From Cytobacillus gottheilii (GTDB lineage Bacteria > Bacillota > Bacilli > Bacillales > Cytobacillaceae), in NCBI RefSeq assembly GCF_900166665.1, contig NZ_LT800494.1, forward strand, positions 710,673 through 774,672: 64,000 nt of DNA, in the 5' to 3' direction. This document shows, in pieces, positions 19,512-28,400 of this stretch (positions are counted from its first letter, which is position 1; each line of letters opens with the position of its first letter). A program made the translations under genes and the position numbers. The notes under the pieces were generated by a model, which searched no databases, had not been told where the DNA came from, and was given only the letters and a program-made list of their open reading frames with translations.

Positions 19512-19562
19512 TAAGCGGACTGTTATATACTGTAGCTTATGTTGCTGGAGGTGAATAGACCA

Positions 19563-19907
19563 ATGGAAATAGCTGCTCTGGAAATTGATAAAACAGCACT
19601 CATTTTAAAGTTATTAGGTGATAAAACGCGTTTAACAATGGTGAAGATTCTTGATCATCATGATTGCTGTGTGTGTGAGTTTGTTGGGATTTTTGCCATG
19701 AGCCAGCCTGCGATCAGCCAGCATCTTAGAAAACTGAAGGATGCAGGAGTGGTAGGGGAAACACGAAGAGGGCAGTGGATTTTTTATTCTTTGAATAAAG
19801 AAAGTGAATACTATCACCTGGTACAGAACCTGCTGAGCCACCTTCCTAGTCAGGATGCTAAATTAGCAGAACTTGAAGAACAGGGATTGAGAATATCCTG
19901 TGAGTAA
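19563..19907 (+). CDS. arsR: ArsR-family arsenic repressor
   Basis: 114-residue winged-helix repressor. [11 protein letters not shown] marks the start of the DNA-binding core, [18 protein letters not shown] is the recognition helix, and DCCVCEF in the alpha-3 helix is the cysteine site for As(III)/Sb(III). I chose the ATG at 19563 because GGAGGTGA at 19547-19554 serves it; the in-frame ATG at 19539 lies before that site. It heads an arsR-arsB-arsC operon (15-nt gaps between genes) and probably represses it through the dyad at 19494. Confidence 0.93.
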   Translation: MEIAALEIDKTALILKLLGDKTRLTMVKILDHHDCCVCEFVGIFAMSQPAISQHLRKLKDAGVVGETRRGQWIFYSLNKESEYYHLVQNLLSHLPSQDAKLAELEEQGLRISCE

Positions 19908-19921
19908 AAGGAGGGAATAAA

Positions 19922-21217
19922 ATGACTCAAGTTTTATTGGCATCTGTGATTTTTTTAGCCACACTTATCCTTGTCATATGGCAGCCAAAAGGGTTGTCAA
20001 TAGGGTGGTCTGCCTGTGGAGGCGCAATTCTTGCACTTCTTGCAGGAGTAGTGGATTTTAACGATGTACTGGACGTCACTTCAATTGTTTGGAACGCAAC
20101 ATTGACATTCATTGCGATCATTATTATTTCACTTATTTTAGATGAGATTGGTTTCTTTGAATGGGCAGCGCTACATATGGCGAGAGCAGCAAAAGGAAAT
20201 GGAGTCAGGATGTTTGTCTATGTATCCATATTGGGAGCATTGGTCGCAGCTTTTTTTGCGAATGATGGTGCGGCCTTGATCTTGACGCCGATTGTACTGG
20301 CTATGGTTAGAAATCTTAAGTTTGAGGAAAAGATGGTATTTCCGTTTATCATTGCAAGCGGATTTATTGCGGATACAACCTCACTTCCATTAGTGGTCAG
20401 CAATCTCGTTAATATCGTATCTGCTGATTTTTTCGATATTGGATTTATTGAGTTTGCATCCCGAATGATTATTCCAAATTTCTTTTCTTTAGCGGCTAGC
20501 ATTTTAGTTTTATATTTATATTTTCGAAAAAGCATTCCGAAGAAATATGATTCTATCCATTTGAAGACTCCGGCTGAAGCGGTTAAAGACGGAAAAATGT
20601 TTCGTCTCTCCTGGATTGTTTTAGGGATCTTATTAATTGGCTATTTTGTTAGTGAGTTCATAAAGGTTCCTGTATCCATCATTGCTGGTCTAATAGCCAT
20701 ATTCTTTTTAATTATGGCAAAAAGAAGTCCAGCGGTAAATACAGGTACAGTCATTAAAGGAGCACCTTGGGCAATTGTATTCTTTTCGATTGGAATGTAT
20801 GTCGTGGTATATGGTTTGCGTAATGCAGGATTAACTAGCGTATTAGCAGATGTGATTCAAGCGACAGCAGATCATGGTCTTTTTGCGGCAACCATCGGGA
20901 TGGGTTTTATTGCTGCGATTCTGTCATCGGTTATGAATAACATGCCGACTGTGATGATTGATGCGCTGGCCATTGCAGATACGAATACAACAGGCGTTGT
21001 TCGTGAAGCACTCATTTATGCAAATGTGATTGGCTCCGATTTAGGGCCGAAAATTACACCAATTGGTTCACTCGCAACCCTGCTGTGGCTGCATGTGCTT
21101 TCTCTTAAAGGAGTAAAAATTTCGTGGGGCACTTATTTTAAAACGGGGATCATCTTAACGATTCCTACATTATTTATCACACTGTTTGGATTATATATTT
21201 GGTTATTGATTATTTAA
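19922..21217 (+). CDS. arsB: arsenite efflux membrane protein ArsB
   Basis: 431 residues with about 11-12 membrane helices, the ArsB family of ion transporter-like antiporters rather than the ACR3 type. Recognisable blocks: [37 protein letters not shown] and the C-terminal [16 protein letters not shown] and [20 protein letters not shown]. It expels arsenite and antimonite from the cell, driven by proton motive force, since no ArsA ATPase is encoded here. AAGGAGG precedes the start. Placed between arsR and arsC. Confidence 0.96.
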   Translation: MTQVLLASVIFLATLILVIWQPKGLSIGWSACGGAILALLAGVVDFNDVLDVTSIVWNATLTFIAIIIISLILDEIGFFEWAALHMARAAKGNGVRMFVYVSILGALVAAFFANDGAALILTPIVLAMVRNLKFEEKMVFPFIIASGFIADTTSLPLVVSNLVNIVSADFFDIGFIEFASRMIIPNFFSLAASILVLYLYFRKSIPKKYDSIHLKTPAEAVKDGKMFRLSWIVLGILLIGYFVSEFIKVPVSIIAGLIAIFFLIMAKRSPAVNTGTVIKGAPWAIVFFSIGMYVVVYGLRNAGLTSVLADVIQATADHGLFAATIGMGFIAAILSSVMNNMPTVMIDALAIADTNTTGVVREALIYANVIGSDLGPKITPIGSLATLLWLHVLSLKGVKISWGTYFKTGIILTIPTLFITLFGLYIWLLII

Positions 21218-21232
21218 ATGGAGGAATAGAAT

Positions 21233-21652
21233 ATGTCTAAAAAAACAATTTATTTTCTATGTACAGGCAATTCCTGCCGCAGCCAAATGGCTGAAGGGTG
21301 GGCAAAGAAATATTTAGGTGATGCCTGGAACGTGTACAGTGCAGGTATTGAGGCACATGGTTTAAACCCGAATGCTGTTAAAGCGATGAAGGAAGCTGGT
21401 ATTGATATAACATCACAAACTTCCGATATCATTGATCCTGAAATCTTGAATCATGCTGATTTAGTTATCACGCTATGCGGAGATGCGGCTGATAAATGTC
21501 CGGTGACACCCCCTCATGTGAAACGCGAACACTGGGGATTTGATGATCCTGCCAAAGCGGAAGGAACAGAAGAAGAGAAGTGGGCATTTTTCCAGCGTGT
21601 CAGAGATGAGATCAGCGAGCGGATTAAAACGTTTGCGGAAACAGGGAAATAG
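21233..21652 (+). CDS. arsC: thioredoxin-coupled arsenate reductase ArsC
   Basis: 139 residues, the low-molecular-weight phosphatase-type ArsC found in Gram-positives. Nucleophile Cys10 is in the CTGNSCRSQ loop, and the redox relay Cys82 and Cys89 are in [10 protein letters not shown]. All three needed cysteines are present, so the enzyme should be active. It reduces As(V) to As(III) for export by ArsB and is recycled by thioredoxin. Last gene of the ars operon; a strong terminator follows at 21721. Confidence 0.97.
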   Translation: MSKKTIYFLCTGNSCRSQMAEGWAKKYLGDAWNVYSAGIEAHGLNPNAVKAMKEAGIDITSQTSDIIDPEILNHADLVITLCGDAADKCPVTPPHVKREHWGFDDPAKAEGTEEEKWAFFQRVRDEISERIKTFAETGK

Positions 21653-21720
21653 AGAGAAGGCAGAATACCTATATAAATATGAAAAAGGGGCTGGCATAAG
21701 TATTCAGTCTAGTGATACAA

Positions 21721-21763
21721 CCAAATGATTAGAAAACAACACTTTCTAATCATTTGGTTTTTT
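21721..21763 (+). terminator. ars operon terminator
   Basis: 15-bp stem CCAAATGATTAGAAA / TTTCTAATCATTTGG with a 7-nt loop, then TTTTTTATT. Confidence 0.9.
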
Positions 21764-21794
21764 ATTAATTATTTTATATTATATCTTTCAGACA

Positions 21795-21930
21795 TGAGTG
21801 AAATGAAGCGGAGGACACTCGACTCCTGTGGGCAATAGAGGAAAAGGTGAGACCCCGCAGGAGCTTGCTCCGAGGAGGCTCAGCTTCCTCCCCACGGAAA
21901 GCGAGGGTCCGCAGCGCAATGGAACGGACG
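21795..21930. repeat. structured Bacillaceae intergenic repeat, copy 1
   Basis: A GC-rich block in an A/T-rich gap. It shares with the copy near 30805 the pieces GACTCCTG(T/C)GGG, GAGACCCCGCAGG, CCGAGGAG(G/A)CTCA and CGGAAAGCGAG in the same order and spacing. The first two pair (CTCCTGTGGG with CCCGCAGGAG), so the transcript would fold. I recall similar elements between genes in many Bacillus genomes. No protein is encoded. Function unknown. Confidence 0.75.
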
Positions 21931-22001
21931 TGTTTAAGTACCCAACCATGATATTGAACTTTTGTGTATTAGAAATATTATTTTCTCTATTTGTCCCACA
22001 C

Positions 22002-23288
22002 TCATTTGATCTGTATTTTCTCAGGCTTGCCTGCCAGAAGTGAGCAAATAATTGCTGCTGCTGGAAAGATCATACTTAAATAAAGGATTTCATTATAGCC
22101 GCCAAATACATCATAAGCAAAGCCAAAAGGGAGAGGACCAAGAGCTGAGCCAATTACCATCACTGTCATTGCTGTGCCATTTATGCTTCCAAGGTACCTT
22201 CTGCCAAAGAAACTCGGCCAAACATAATTTAAGGCGATTCGTTCGAAGCCTCCGCTAATGCCCCATAGAATCCCAAAAATAATGGCAACGGTCACATTTT
22301 TAGCAAATAGCAGCACAAGCATAAAGATAATCTCCCCGAGAAATATCCCTGCCAGCACATAGTTAACCTTCACCTTATCTAACACAAATCCCGCAGCCAA
22401 AGTAATGGGAAAACCGATGATCGCCATTAAGCTTAGCACAAGAGCCGCAATCCCAGGAGAAATATTTTGCACTCCAAAGATTGATATTAAATGAAAGGTC
22501 AGGCCTGTGTTGACTAAAGCCGGGATGGCGACACAAAAAAGCAGCAGCCAATACGTCTTCGTTTTCATCGCTTCTTTTAATGTCCAGTTTTCTTCTTCGC
22601 CTTGGTGTTCTTCGGTTTCTTGCGCTATATCCTTATGTACGATTGGTTTTGTCCGTCCATCCGGAAGCAGTCCAATATCCTCGGGCTGATTACGGATCAG
22701 ATAATAGGCTAAAGGAACAAAAATCAGTAATAATGCAGCACCCCAGAACTGCCATGAAAAACTCCAGCCCCATTGGCTGACAAGCCAGGCATTAAAAGGA
22801 GGAAGGATAGCAGAGCTGGAAAATCCGCCAATAGCCATTAAGCTTAAGGCCTTTCCCCTTTTGGTGATAAACCATTGAGGAACAAGGGTATTGGGAATGA
22901 GAGACATGCTGCCCTGACCAAGCAGTCTTATGAAGAAGAAGCCAATGAAAAGCATTGCTGTATTTGCCACCATACTATTCCAAAAGCAGGCAGCAGCCAG
23001 AGAGATTCCCACGAAGACAGCCATCTTCCTTTGACCATGACGATCAATAAACCGTCCGACAAAAAACATACATAAGCCCGCTGCAAGTGTAGCTGCAGAG
23101 TACACGGCCGAAACTTGCGAGCGGCTCCAGCCAAAATCTAAAATATACGAATCAATAAATACAGATATAGAATACGTCTGACCAGGTCCAGAGAAAAACA
23201 CCCCAAGAGCTGAAATGAAGACAATCACCCAGCCATAATAAAAAGGTGTTTGGATAGGAGCAGCCATTTTCTGCGATTGTGCTTTCAT
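22002..23288 (-). CDS. MFS transporter (OFA/monocarboxylate type)
   Basis: 428 residues with 12 predicted membrane helices and a long charged loop (about 205-235, TEEHQGEEENW) between the two six-helix halves. The N-terminal FYYGWVIVFISALGVFFSGPGQTYSISVF and GWSRSQVSAVYS blocks are typical of the oxalate/formate and monocarboxylate group of the major facilitator superfamily. The substrate is unknown, perhaps an organic anion. The ATG has an AGGGGGG site 8-10 nt before. It is a single gene reading away from usp; two inverted repeats lie in its upstream region. Confidence 0.8.
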   Translation of the reverse strand: MKAQSQKMAAPIQTPFYYGWVIVFISALGVFFSGPGQTYSISVFIDSYILDFGWSRSQVSAVYSAATLAAGLCMFFVGRFIDRHGQRKMAVFVGISLAAACFWNSMVANTAMLFIGFFFIRLLGQGSMSLIPNTLVPQWFITKRGKALSLMAIGGFSSSAILPPFNAWLVSQWGWSFSWQFWGAALLLIFVPLAYYLIRNQPEDIGLLPDGRTKPIVHKDIAQETEEHQGEEENWTLKEAMKTKTYWLLLFCVAIPALVNTGLTFHLISIFGVQNISPGIAALVLSLMAIIGFPITLAAGFVLDKVKVNYVLAGIFLGEIIFMLVLLFAKNVTVAIIFGILWGISGGFERIALNYVWPSFFGRRYLGSINGTAMTVMVIGSALGPLPFGFAYDVFGGYNEILYLSMIFPAAAIICSLLAGKPEKIQIK

Positions 23289-23328
23289 GTAAAAAACCCC
23301 CCTGATTCATCATAGCAGAGGAAGTAGA

Positions 23329-23346
23329 TGATGAACACTCATTCAT
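23329..23346 (-). promoter_or_regulatory. FadR-like inverted repeat before the MFS gene
   Basis: On the minus strand ATGAATGAGTGTTCATCAT resembles the Bacillus FadR site (TGAATGA ... TCATTCA), with one arm imperfect. Low certainty. Confidence 0.25.
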
Positions 23347-23374
23347 AAAATGATTTTTTTGAAAAGAGTAAAAA

Positions 23375-23400
23375 CTAAAATGTATCCGTTTACATTTTAG
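23375..23400. promoter_or_regulatory. 10-bp inverted repeat between MFS and usp genes
   Basis: CTAAAATGTA-TCCGTT-TACATTTTAG: a perfect 10-bp dyad with 6-nt spacer in the divergent control region. It could be an operator or a short hairpin; its user is unknown. Confidence 0.4.
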
Positions 23401-23537
23401 TGAGTAAGGAATATACTATATTAAATTATTGAACAAAACGAACATATATTAGACACAATTTTCCTTTTTTATATCTTGTATGAATCAATTAGAAGAAATA
23501 AGATTGATGAAAGATTGTAAATTAGAGGTGAAGGGTT

Positions 23538-23957
23538 ATGTTTAATAAGATTTTGATTGCGGCTGACGGTTCTGATCATTCGATCCGCTGTGCTGAAAAG
23601 GCTTTGCATCTGGGGGAACAGAATCCACAGGCACACTTTACAGTTGTCTATGCTATTGACGGTCAAACTTCTAAAGAAGATATACTTCATCATTATGATA
23701 AAATCCTTGTTCACGAAAAAAGAAGACAGCGATTAGAACCAATAAAAAACCTCCTCGAGCAAAAGGGTGTATCTTATGCGGTTGAGTTTATACATGGTGA
23801 GCCTGGACCAGCAATAGTGGAGTTTGCCAATAAAGGAGATTACGACCTAATTGTAGTCGGGAGCCGCGGATTAAACGCTTTGCAGGAGATGGTGCTAGGG
23901 AGTGTTAGCCATAAAATAGCCAAGCGGGTATCAGCACCTGTTATGATTGTTAAATAA
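23538..23957 (+). CDS. universal stress protein (UspA family)
   Basis: 139 residues, one Usp domain. The start MFNKILIAADGSDHS and the ATP-binding pattern VVGSRGLNALQEMVLGSVSHKIAKRV (Gly-x2-Gly-x9-Gly-Ser) near residues 110-132 mark the ATP-binding subgroup. It probably functions in stress or energy-limited survival; the exact role is unknown. AGAGGTGAAGGG precedes the ATG. Single gene ending in a terminator. Confidence 0.9.
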   Translation: MFNKILIAADGSDHSIRCAEKALHLGEQNPQAHFTVVYAIDGQTSKEDILHHYDKILVHEKRRQRLEPIKNLLEQKGVSYAVEFIHGEPGPAIVEFANKGDYDLIVVGSRGLNALQEMVLGSVSHKIAKRVSAPVMIVK

Positions 23958-24012
23958 GGCGTTACAATTCTTTGCTCCATTTCCTCTTTTGTTTTGAAAG
24001 AAGTGAAAGTGC

Positions 24013-24057
24013 CCAAACGGTAGATAGAGAACGCTCTTCTAATCGTTTGGTTTTTTT
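24013..24057 (+). terminator. terminator after usp
   Basis: CCAAACG / CGTTTGG arms with a smaller inner AGAG/CTCT stem, then TTTTTTTC. Confidence 0.8.
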
Positions 24058-24142
24058 CTTGTACCTTCAGAAGAATCAAAGGGACGTGTCTCTCATGCTT
24101 TTATCACTGAAAACATCTATCCCAGTTGTCTCTATTTGCCTA

Positions 24143-24697
24143 TTATGAATCCTGCGATTTTCCAAGATATCTGTAAAGGGTTGTCTTACTGATCCCTGTT
24201 GTATTTTTAATGTCAGCCAAGCTGTACTTTTTGCTTTCATACATGCGAATGGCCTTTTTTACATTTTCATCAGGAATTCTCGGCCTTCCAGGAATGCTGC
24301 CTTTTTGTTTAGCTTCATGAATTCCTTCTTTGGTTTTTTCGCTAAGAAGATCCGATTCAAAATCAATAATATGTTTAACGATTTTCATAAACGAGTTATT
24401 GTTTTCCTTACTTGTATCAATATCCTCTTGTACTGAATGAAAGTAAGCGCCCTTCGACTTAATTTTTTGAAGAAGCTCAAAGAGATTCCGAGTAGAATCC
24501 GCGAATGTGAGCAGGCTGCTGACAATGATTTTGTCTCCCGGCTTTAAATCTTTGATCATATGATTAAGTTCCGGACGCTGGCCAGATGAAAAATGAACTT
24601 CATTGATTAAGAGATCGCAGCCAGCTTCTTGCAGAATCTGATTCTGTTTCTCTCTATTTGAATCACTGGGATATGGTCTGGCATAGCCAATTTGCAT
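24143..24697 (-). CDS. serine recombinase-like protein lacking catalytic residues
   Basis: 184 residues with the fold of a small resolvase: N-terminal domain, long E helix (FESDLLSEKTKEGIHEAKQKG), GRPRI hinge and a helix-turn-helix (SLADIKNTTGISKTTLYRYL). In active enzymes the start reads YARVS with a nucleophilic Ser; here it is YARPY, so Tyr9 stands where Ser should be. The usual LDRLGRS motif, which carries the active-site Asp and two Arg, is LLTFADS. All catalytic residues are therefore gone while the DNA-binding part is intact. I infer a DNA-binding regulator. The ATG at 24697 follows AGAGGTG; the GTG at 24706 overlaps that site. Confidence 0.8.
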   Translation of the reverse strand: MQIGYARPYPSDSNREKQNQILQEAGCDLLINEVHFSSGQRPELNHMIKDLKPGDKIIVSSLLTFADSTRNLFELLQKIKSKGAYFHSVQEDIDTSKENNNSFMKIVKHIIDFESDLLSEKTKEGIHEAKQKGSIPGRPRIPDENVKKAIRMYESKKYSLADIKNTTGISKTTLYRYLGKSQDS

Positions 24698-24900
24698 AAC
24701 AAGCACCTCTAGCTTTCTCTATCTTCTTGGATGTAATAACTATTTTCTGGGTGAATATACATATAATGATCTGTACCAAAATAGTTCATTTTTGGGACAA
24801 TTCATGGTACACTTTTGTTAATCTTTTATTACAGTAATGTTTATATTTGTAAATGTATAGAATCATTATAGATACTGTTCCTGCAGAAGGAAGGAGAAAA

Positions 24901-26841
24901 ATGAAACTAACGCTTAATAATAATATAACTAGTCAGTTTACATTCTTTTTTATAGCAGCTGTTTTTATGCTCTGGTTAAAAACGTATATCGTTCAATTAA
25001 CACAATTTGAACTGGGTATTGAGAGTGTACTTCAGCAGTTTCTGCTATTTTTAAATCCCTTAGGCTCATCCTTATTATTTCTTGGACTAGCTTTTTTGTT
25101 CAAGGGCAAGAAAAAGTTTATTGTCCTGATTGTCATTGACTTTGTAATGTCCGCCTTGTTGTTCGCCAATGTCCTGTTTTATCGTTTTTTTAATGACTTT
25201 ATCACGTTGCCAACTTTAACACAAACACAAAACTTTGGTGATGTCAGCGGAAGTATCGGCACTTTACTAAGCCCTGCAGATTTATTATTTTTTGCAGATG
25301 TTCTCCTGCTGTTCGTTCTATTAACATTTAATTTTAAAAGTTTACAAGTTAAAAAGACAGCTCCAAGGAAAGTATCTGCTTTAATGTTTTTAGCCTTAAG
25401 TATATCTTGTATAAACCTGGCAATTGCAGAAATGGATCGTCCTCAGCTATTAACAAGAGGGTTTGATAGAAACTATATCGTAAAATATTTAGGAATGTAT
25501 AACTATACAATATATGACGCAGTTCAGAGTACAAAAGCAACCGCTCAAAGAGTGTTTGCTGACAGCAATGATCTGACTGAGGTTCGAAACTTTACTCAAA
25601 CGAATCGTGCAGAGCCGAATCCAGAATATTTCGGGGCAGCTAAAGGAATGAACGTCATTTATGTGCATATGGAGTCTATTCAAAATTTCCTCATTGATTA
25701 TGAATTGCACGGAGAAGAAGTGACTCCGTTTTTGAACTCTTTAACAGAGGAAGAGAATACACTTTATTTTAATAACTTCTTCCACCAAACAGCACAAGGA
25801 AAAACAGCTGATGCAGAATTTATGGTTGCAAACTCTCTTTATGGTCTTCCGCAAGGTTCGGCTTTTACGACAAAGGGATTAAACACGTATCAGGCTGCTC
25901 CAGCGATTTTAAGTCAGCAGCAAGGATACACATCTGCTGTTTTACATGGAAATACGGGCAGCTTCTGGAATAGAGATGAGATTTACAAATCATTTGGCTA
26001 CAACGAGTTTTTTGATTTAAGCTATTATGAAATGAGCGCGGATCAACAGGCTGAATATGGTTTAATGGACAAGCCATTTTTTGAACAATCTATGCCATAT
26101 TTAAAGTCATTGCCGGAGCCGTTTTATGCGAATTTCATTACGGTTACACATCATTTTCCTTTCAAAATGAATGAAGAGGAAGCAACCATTGATAAGCATA
26201 CAACTGGAAATAATACGGTAGATAATTATTTTCAAACCGCTAGATATGCGGATGAGGCACTTCAGCAGTTTTTTAATGATTTAAAGGAAAACGGCTTATA
26301 TGATAATTCCGTTATTATTATGTATGGCGACCACTATGGAATTTCGAATAACCATAACAAGGCGATGGAGCAGGTTATTGGAAAAGAGGTCACACCATAT
26401 GAAAGTGCTGGTCTGCAGCGTACACCATTATTTATTCGTGTGCCAGGCATGGAAGGCGGCGTGAATGAAGAGTATGCGGGACAGATTGATCTGCTGCCAA
26501 CACTGCTTCACCTGCTGGGAATTGAGACGAACGAATATATCCATTTAGGTACGGATCTCCTGTCAGAACAGCATGATGATATCATTCCTTTCAGGAACGG
26601 GGACTTTGTAAGTTCAGCGTTTATGCACGCTGATGGGAAGTTCTACGATTCTGCAACTGGTGATCTGCTGGATGAAAGCCGTTTAGAGGAAGCGCTGGAT
26701 TATCAGACAATCGCAGAACAAAAGCTTGGGATGTCAGATAAAGTGGTAAATGGAGACCTTCTGCGGTTTTACACTCCAGAACGCTTTATCCCAGTAGATC
26801 GTTCTCAGTATAATTACTTGATCGAAGAAGATCGAGAATAA
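24901..26841 (+). CDS. lipoteichoic acid synthase family protein (LtaS type)
   Basis: 646 residues: five N-terminal membrane helices (about 10-175), a linker, then an extracellular sulfatase-fold domain. Catalytic Thr302 lies in QGKTADAEF and the metal sites in YVHMES (Glu near 254) and MYGDHYG. This matches the LtaS/YfnI/YqgS family, which transfers glycerol phosphate from phosphatidylglycerol to build lipoteichoic acid or prime it. B. subtilis has four such enzymes, so which one this equals is not decided. I chose the ATG at 24901 with AAGGAGA upstream; the frame extends to 24853 without a ribosome site. Single gene with a strong terminator. Confidence 0.92.
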   Translation: MKLTLNNNITSQFTFFFIAAVFMLWLKTYIVQLTQFELGIESVLQQFLLFLNPLGSSLLFLGLAFLFKGKKKFIVLIVIDFVMSALLFANVLFYRFFNDFITLPTLTQTQNFGDVSGSIGTLLSPADLLFFADVLLLFVLLTFNFKSLQVKKTAPRKVSALMFLALSISCINLAIAEMDRPQLLTRGFDRNYIVKYLGMYNYTIYDAVQSTKATAQRVFADSNDLTEVRNFTQTNRAEPNPEYFGAAKGMNVIYVHMESIQNFLIDYELHGEEVTPFLNSLTEEENTLYFNNFFHQTAQGKTADAEFMVANSLYGLPQGSAFTTKGLNTYQAAPAILSQQQGYTSAVLHGNTGSFWNRDEIYKSFGYNEFFDLSYYEMSADQQAEYGLMDKPFFEQSMPYLKSLPEPFYANFITVTHHFPFKMNEEEATIDKHTTGNNTVDNYFQTARYADEALQQFFNDLKENGLYDNSVIIMYGDHYGISNNHNKAMEQVIGKEVTPYESAGLQRTPLFIRVPGMEGGVNEEYAGQIDLLPTLLHLLGIETNEYIHLGTDLLSEQHDDIIPFRNGDFVSSAFMHADGKFYDSATGDLLDESRLEEALDYQTIAEQKLGMSDKVVNGDLLRFYTPERFIPVDRSQYNYLIEEDRE

Positions 26842-26856
26842 TAAATGTTGAAATAG

Positions 26857-26890
26857 GACTGCTGCAGATGTATCTGTGGCAGTCTTTTTT
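26857..26890 (+). terminator. terminator after the LtaS-type gene
   Basis: 12-bp stem GACTGCTGCAGA / TCTGTGGCAGTC (two G-T pairs), loop TGTA, then TTTTTT. Confidence 0.88.
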
Positions 26891-26934
26891 CAGTTTAAAC
26901 ATCAGAATAATAGTTTGAATAAATAATCATTTGT

Positions 26935-26955
26935 AAAACGTAATGATTTCGATTT
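26935..26955. promoter_or_regulatory. Zur box 1
   Basis: 21-bp near-palindrome with core ACGTAAT-G-ATTTCGA; two bases differ from the B. subtilis Zur consensus TCGTAAT-N-ATTACGA. It lies 42 nt before the first COG0523 gene. Confidence 0.8.
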
Positions 26956-26997
26956 ATAATAATATCTATTAAAAAGATTGAAGGGAGAAGATGACAA

Positions 26998-28218
26998 ATG
27001 ACACAAAGGAAAATTCCCGTAACTGTATTAAGCGGCTATTTAGGTGCTGGAAAAACAACATTGCTTAATCATATTTTATCAAACAGAGAAAACAAGAAAG
27101 TGGCTGTTATCGTCAATGATATGAGTGAAGTCAATATTGATGCAGCACTTGTAAAGCAGGGCGGCTTCAGCAGAACAGATGAAAAACTAGTAGAAATGCA
27201 AAACGGCTGTATCTGCTGTACGTTAAGAGAGGACTTAATTATTGAGGTTAATAAACTGGTAGAAAACGGTGATATTGATTATATCGTCATTGAATCAAGC
27301 GGTATTAGTGAACCTATTCCAGTTGCACAAACCTTTACTTATATGGATGAAACATTAGATATTGATTTGTCCAGCATGTGTCAGCTTGATGCCATGATTA
27401 CAGTTGTTGATGCAAATCGATTTTGGCATGATTATGCTTCTGGTGAATCATTGCTGGACCGTAAACAGGGTACAGATGAAACCGATGATCGTGAAGTAGT
27501 TGACCTCTTAATTGATCAAATTGAGTTTGCTAATATACTGATCCTAAACAAAACAGATCTTGTAGAGGAAGAAGATAAAAATGAATTAAAAGCAACTCTG
27601 AGACAATTAAACCCTGATGCCAAAATGATTGAAAGCTCCATGTCAAAAGTAGAAATGAACGACATTTTCGATACAGGCCTGTTTGATTTTGATGCAGTGA
27701 GTTCTGGTGCAGGCTGGATCAAAGAGCTAAATGGAGAACATACCCCTGAAACCGAAGAGTATGGGATTAGTTCTTTCGTATACAGAAGTAAAAAGCCGCT
27801 TAACCCCAAGCGCTTTTATGCATGGTTAGAAGATTTTCCAGTGGAGGTCATCCGTATGAAGGGCTTTATATGGCTGGCGTCAAGAAATGAAGAAAGCTGT
27901 CTTATATCGCAGGCAGGTCCATCCATTGTTTTTCAATCAGGGGGAAGCTGGATTGCAGCACTGCCTGAAGAAGAGCAGGCTGTTATGTTCGAAGAGGATC
28001 CAGAACTAAAGGATCGATGGGATGAAGTCAATGGTGATCGCCTGACAGAGCTCGTCTTTATTGGAATTGACATGAATCAGAATGAAATTGTACAGTCTCT
28101 TAAAAATTGTGAGTTAACAGAAACGGAAATGCGTGGAGACTGGAACTCACTTCCTGACCCGCTGCCTTCCTTTACCGTTCCAACAGCACAAACAATGATG
28201 ATTGGCACAGAAGAATAA
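26998..28218 (+). CDS. COG0523 GTPase, zinc metallochaperone (ZagA/YciC type), copy 1
   Basis: 406 residues. A Walker A loop GYLGAGKTT (13-21), the COG0523 metal motif CICC (Cys71, 73, 74), switch and ESSGISEP, and the NKTDL guanine motif are in place, followed by a C-terminal CobW domain. In B. subtilis the closest type, ZagA (YciC), is strongly Zur-repressed and delivers zinc to enzymes such as FolE under zinc starvation. Copy 3 (31034) is very similar; here the linker before TPETEEYG is shorter and lacks the GHEHH histidines. A Zur box precedes it and a terminator follows, so it is its own transcription unit. Confidence 0.9.
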   Translation: MTQRKIPVTVLSGYLGAGKTTLLNHILSNRENKKVAVIVNDMSEVNIDAALVKQGGFSRTDEKLVEMQNGCICCTLREDLIIEVNKLVENGDIDYIVIESSGISEPIPVAQTFTYMDETLDIDLSSMCQLDAMITVVDANRFWHDYASGESLLDRKQGTDETDDREVVDLLIDQIEFANILILNKTDLVEEEDKNELKATLRQLNPDAKMIESSMSKVEMNDIFDTGLFDFDAVSSGAGWIKELNGEHTPETEEYGISSFVYRSKKPLNPKRFYAWLEDFPVEVIRMKGFIWLASRNEESCLISQAGPSIVFQSGGSWIAALPEEEQAVMFEEDPELKDRWDEVNGDRLTELVFIGIDMNQNEIVQSLKNCELTETEMRGDWNSLPDPLPSFTVPTAQTMMIGTEE

Positions 28219-28240
28219 GAGAGTACTTAAAACTAATAAA

Positions 28241-28266
28241 ACTCGCCGAATGGCGGGTTTTTCTTT
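28241..28266 (+). terminator. terminator after COG0523 copy 1
   Basis: ACTCGCC-GAAT-GGCGGGT then TTTTCTTT. Confidence 0.85.
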
Positions 28267-28298
28267 ATTTAATCGGCTTGTTGTAAGAAGGATTGCTA

Positions 28299-28319
28299 AA
28301 ATCGGAATAATTACGATTA
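28299..28319. promoter_or_regulatory. Zur box 2
   Basis: Core TCGGAAT-A-ATTACGA, one change from the consensus core. It lies about 80 nt before the COG0523 gene at 28401. A second dyad, ATTGT-AAATG-ACAAT, follows at about 28331. Confidence 0.75.
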
Positions 28320-28400
28320 AGAAACAATAAATTGTAAATGACAATCTATTTAGGAAACCACTCTATGGGATCATCATTATAAATTTTAGGAGTGTCATTT

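Noticed and set aside
21828..22043. 71-residue plus-strand frame
   Set aside because: It runs through the structured intergenic repeat and the end of the MFS gene and has no ribosome site.
24143..24706. Integrated element around the recombinase gene
   Set aside because: No attachment repeats, transposition genes or composition shift flank it; neighbours are ordinary single genes.
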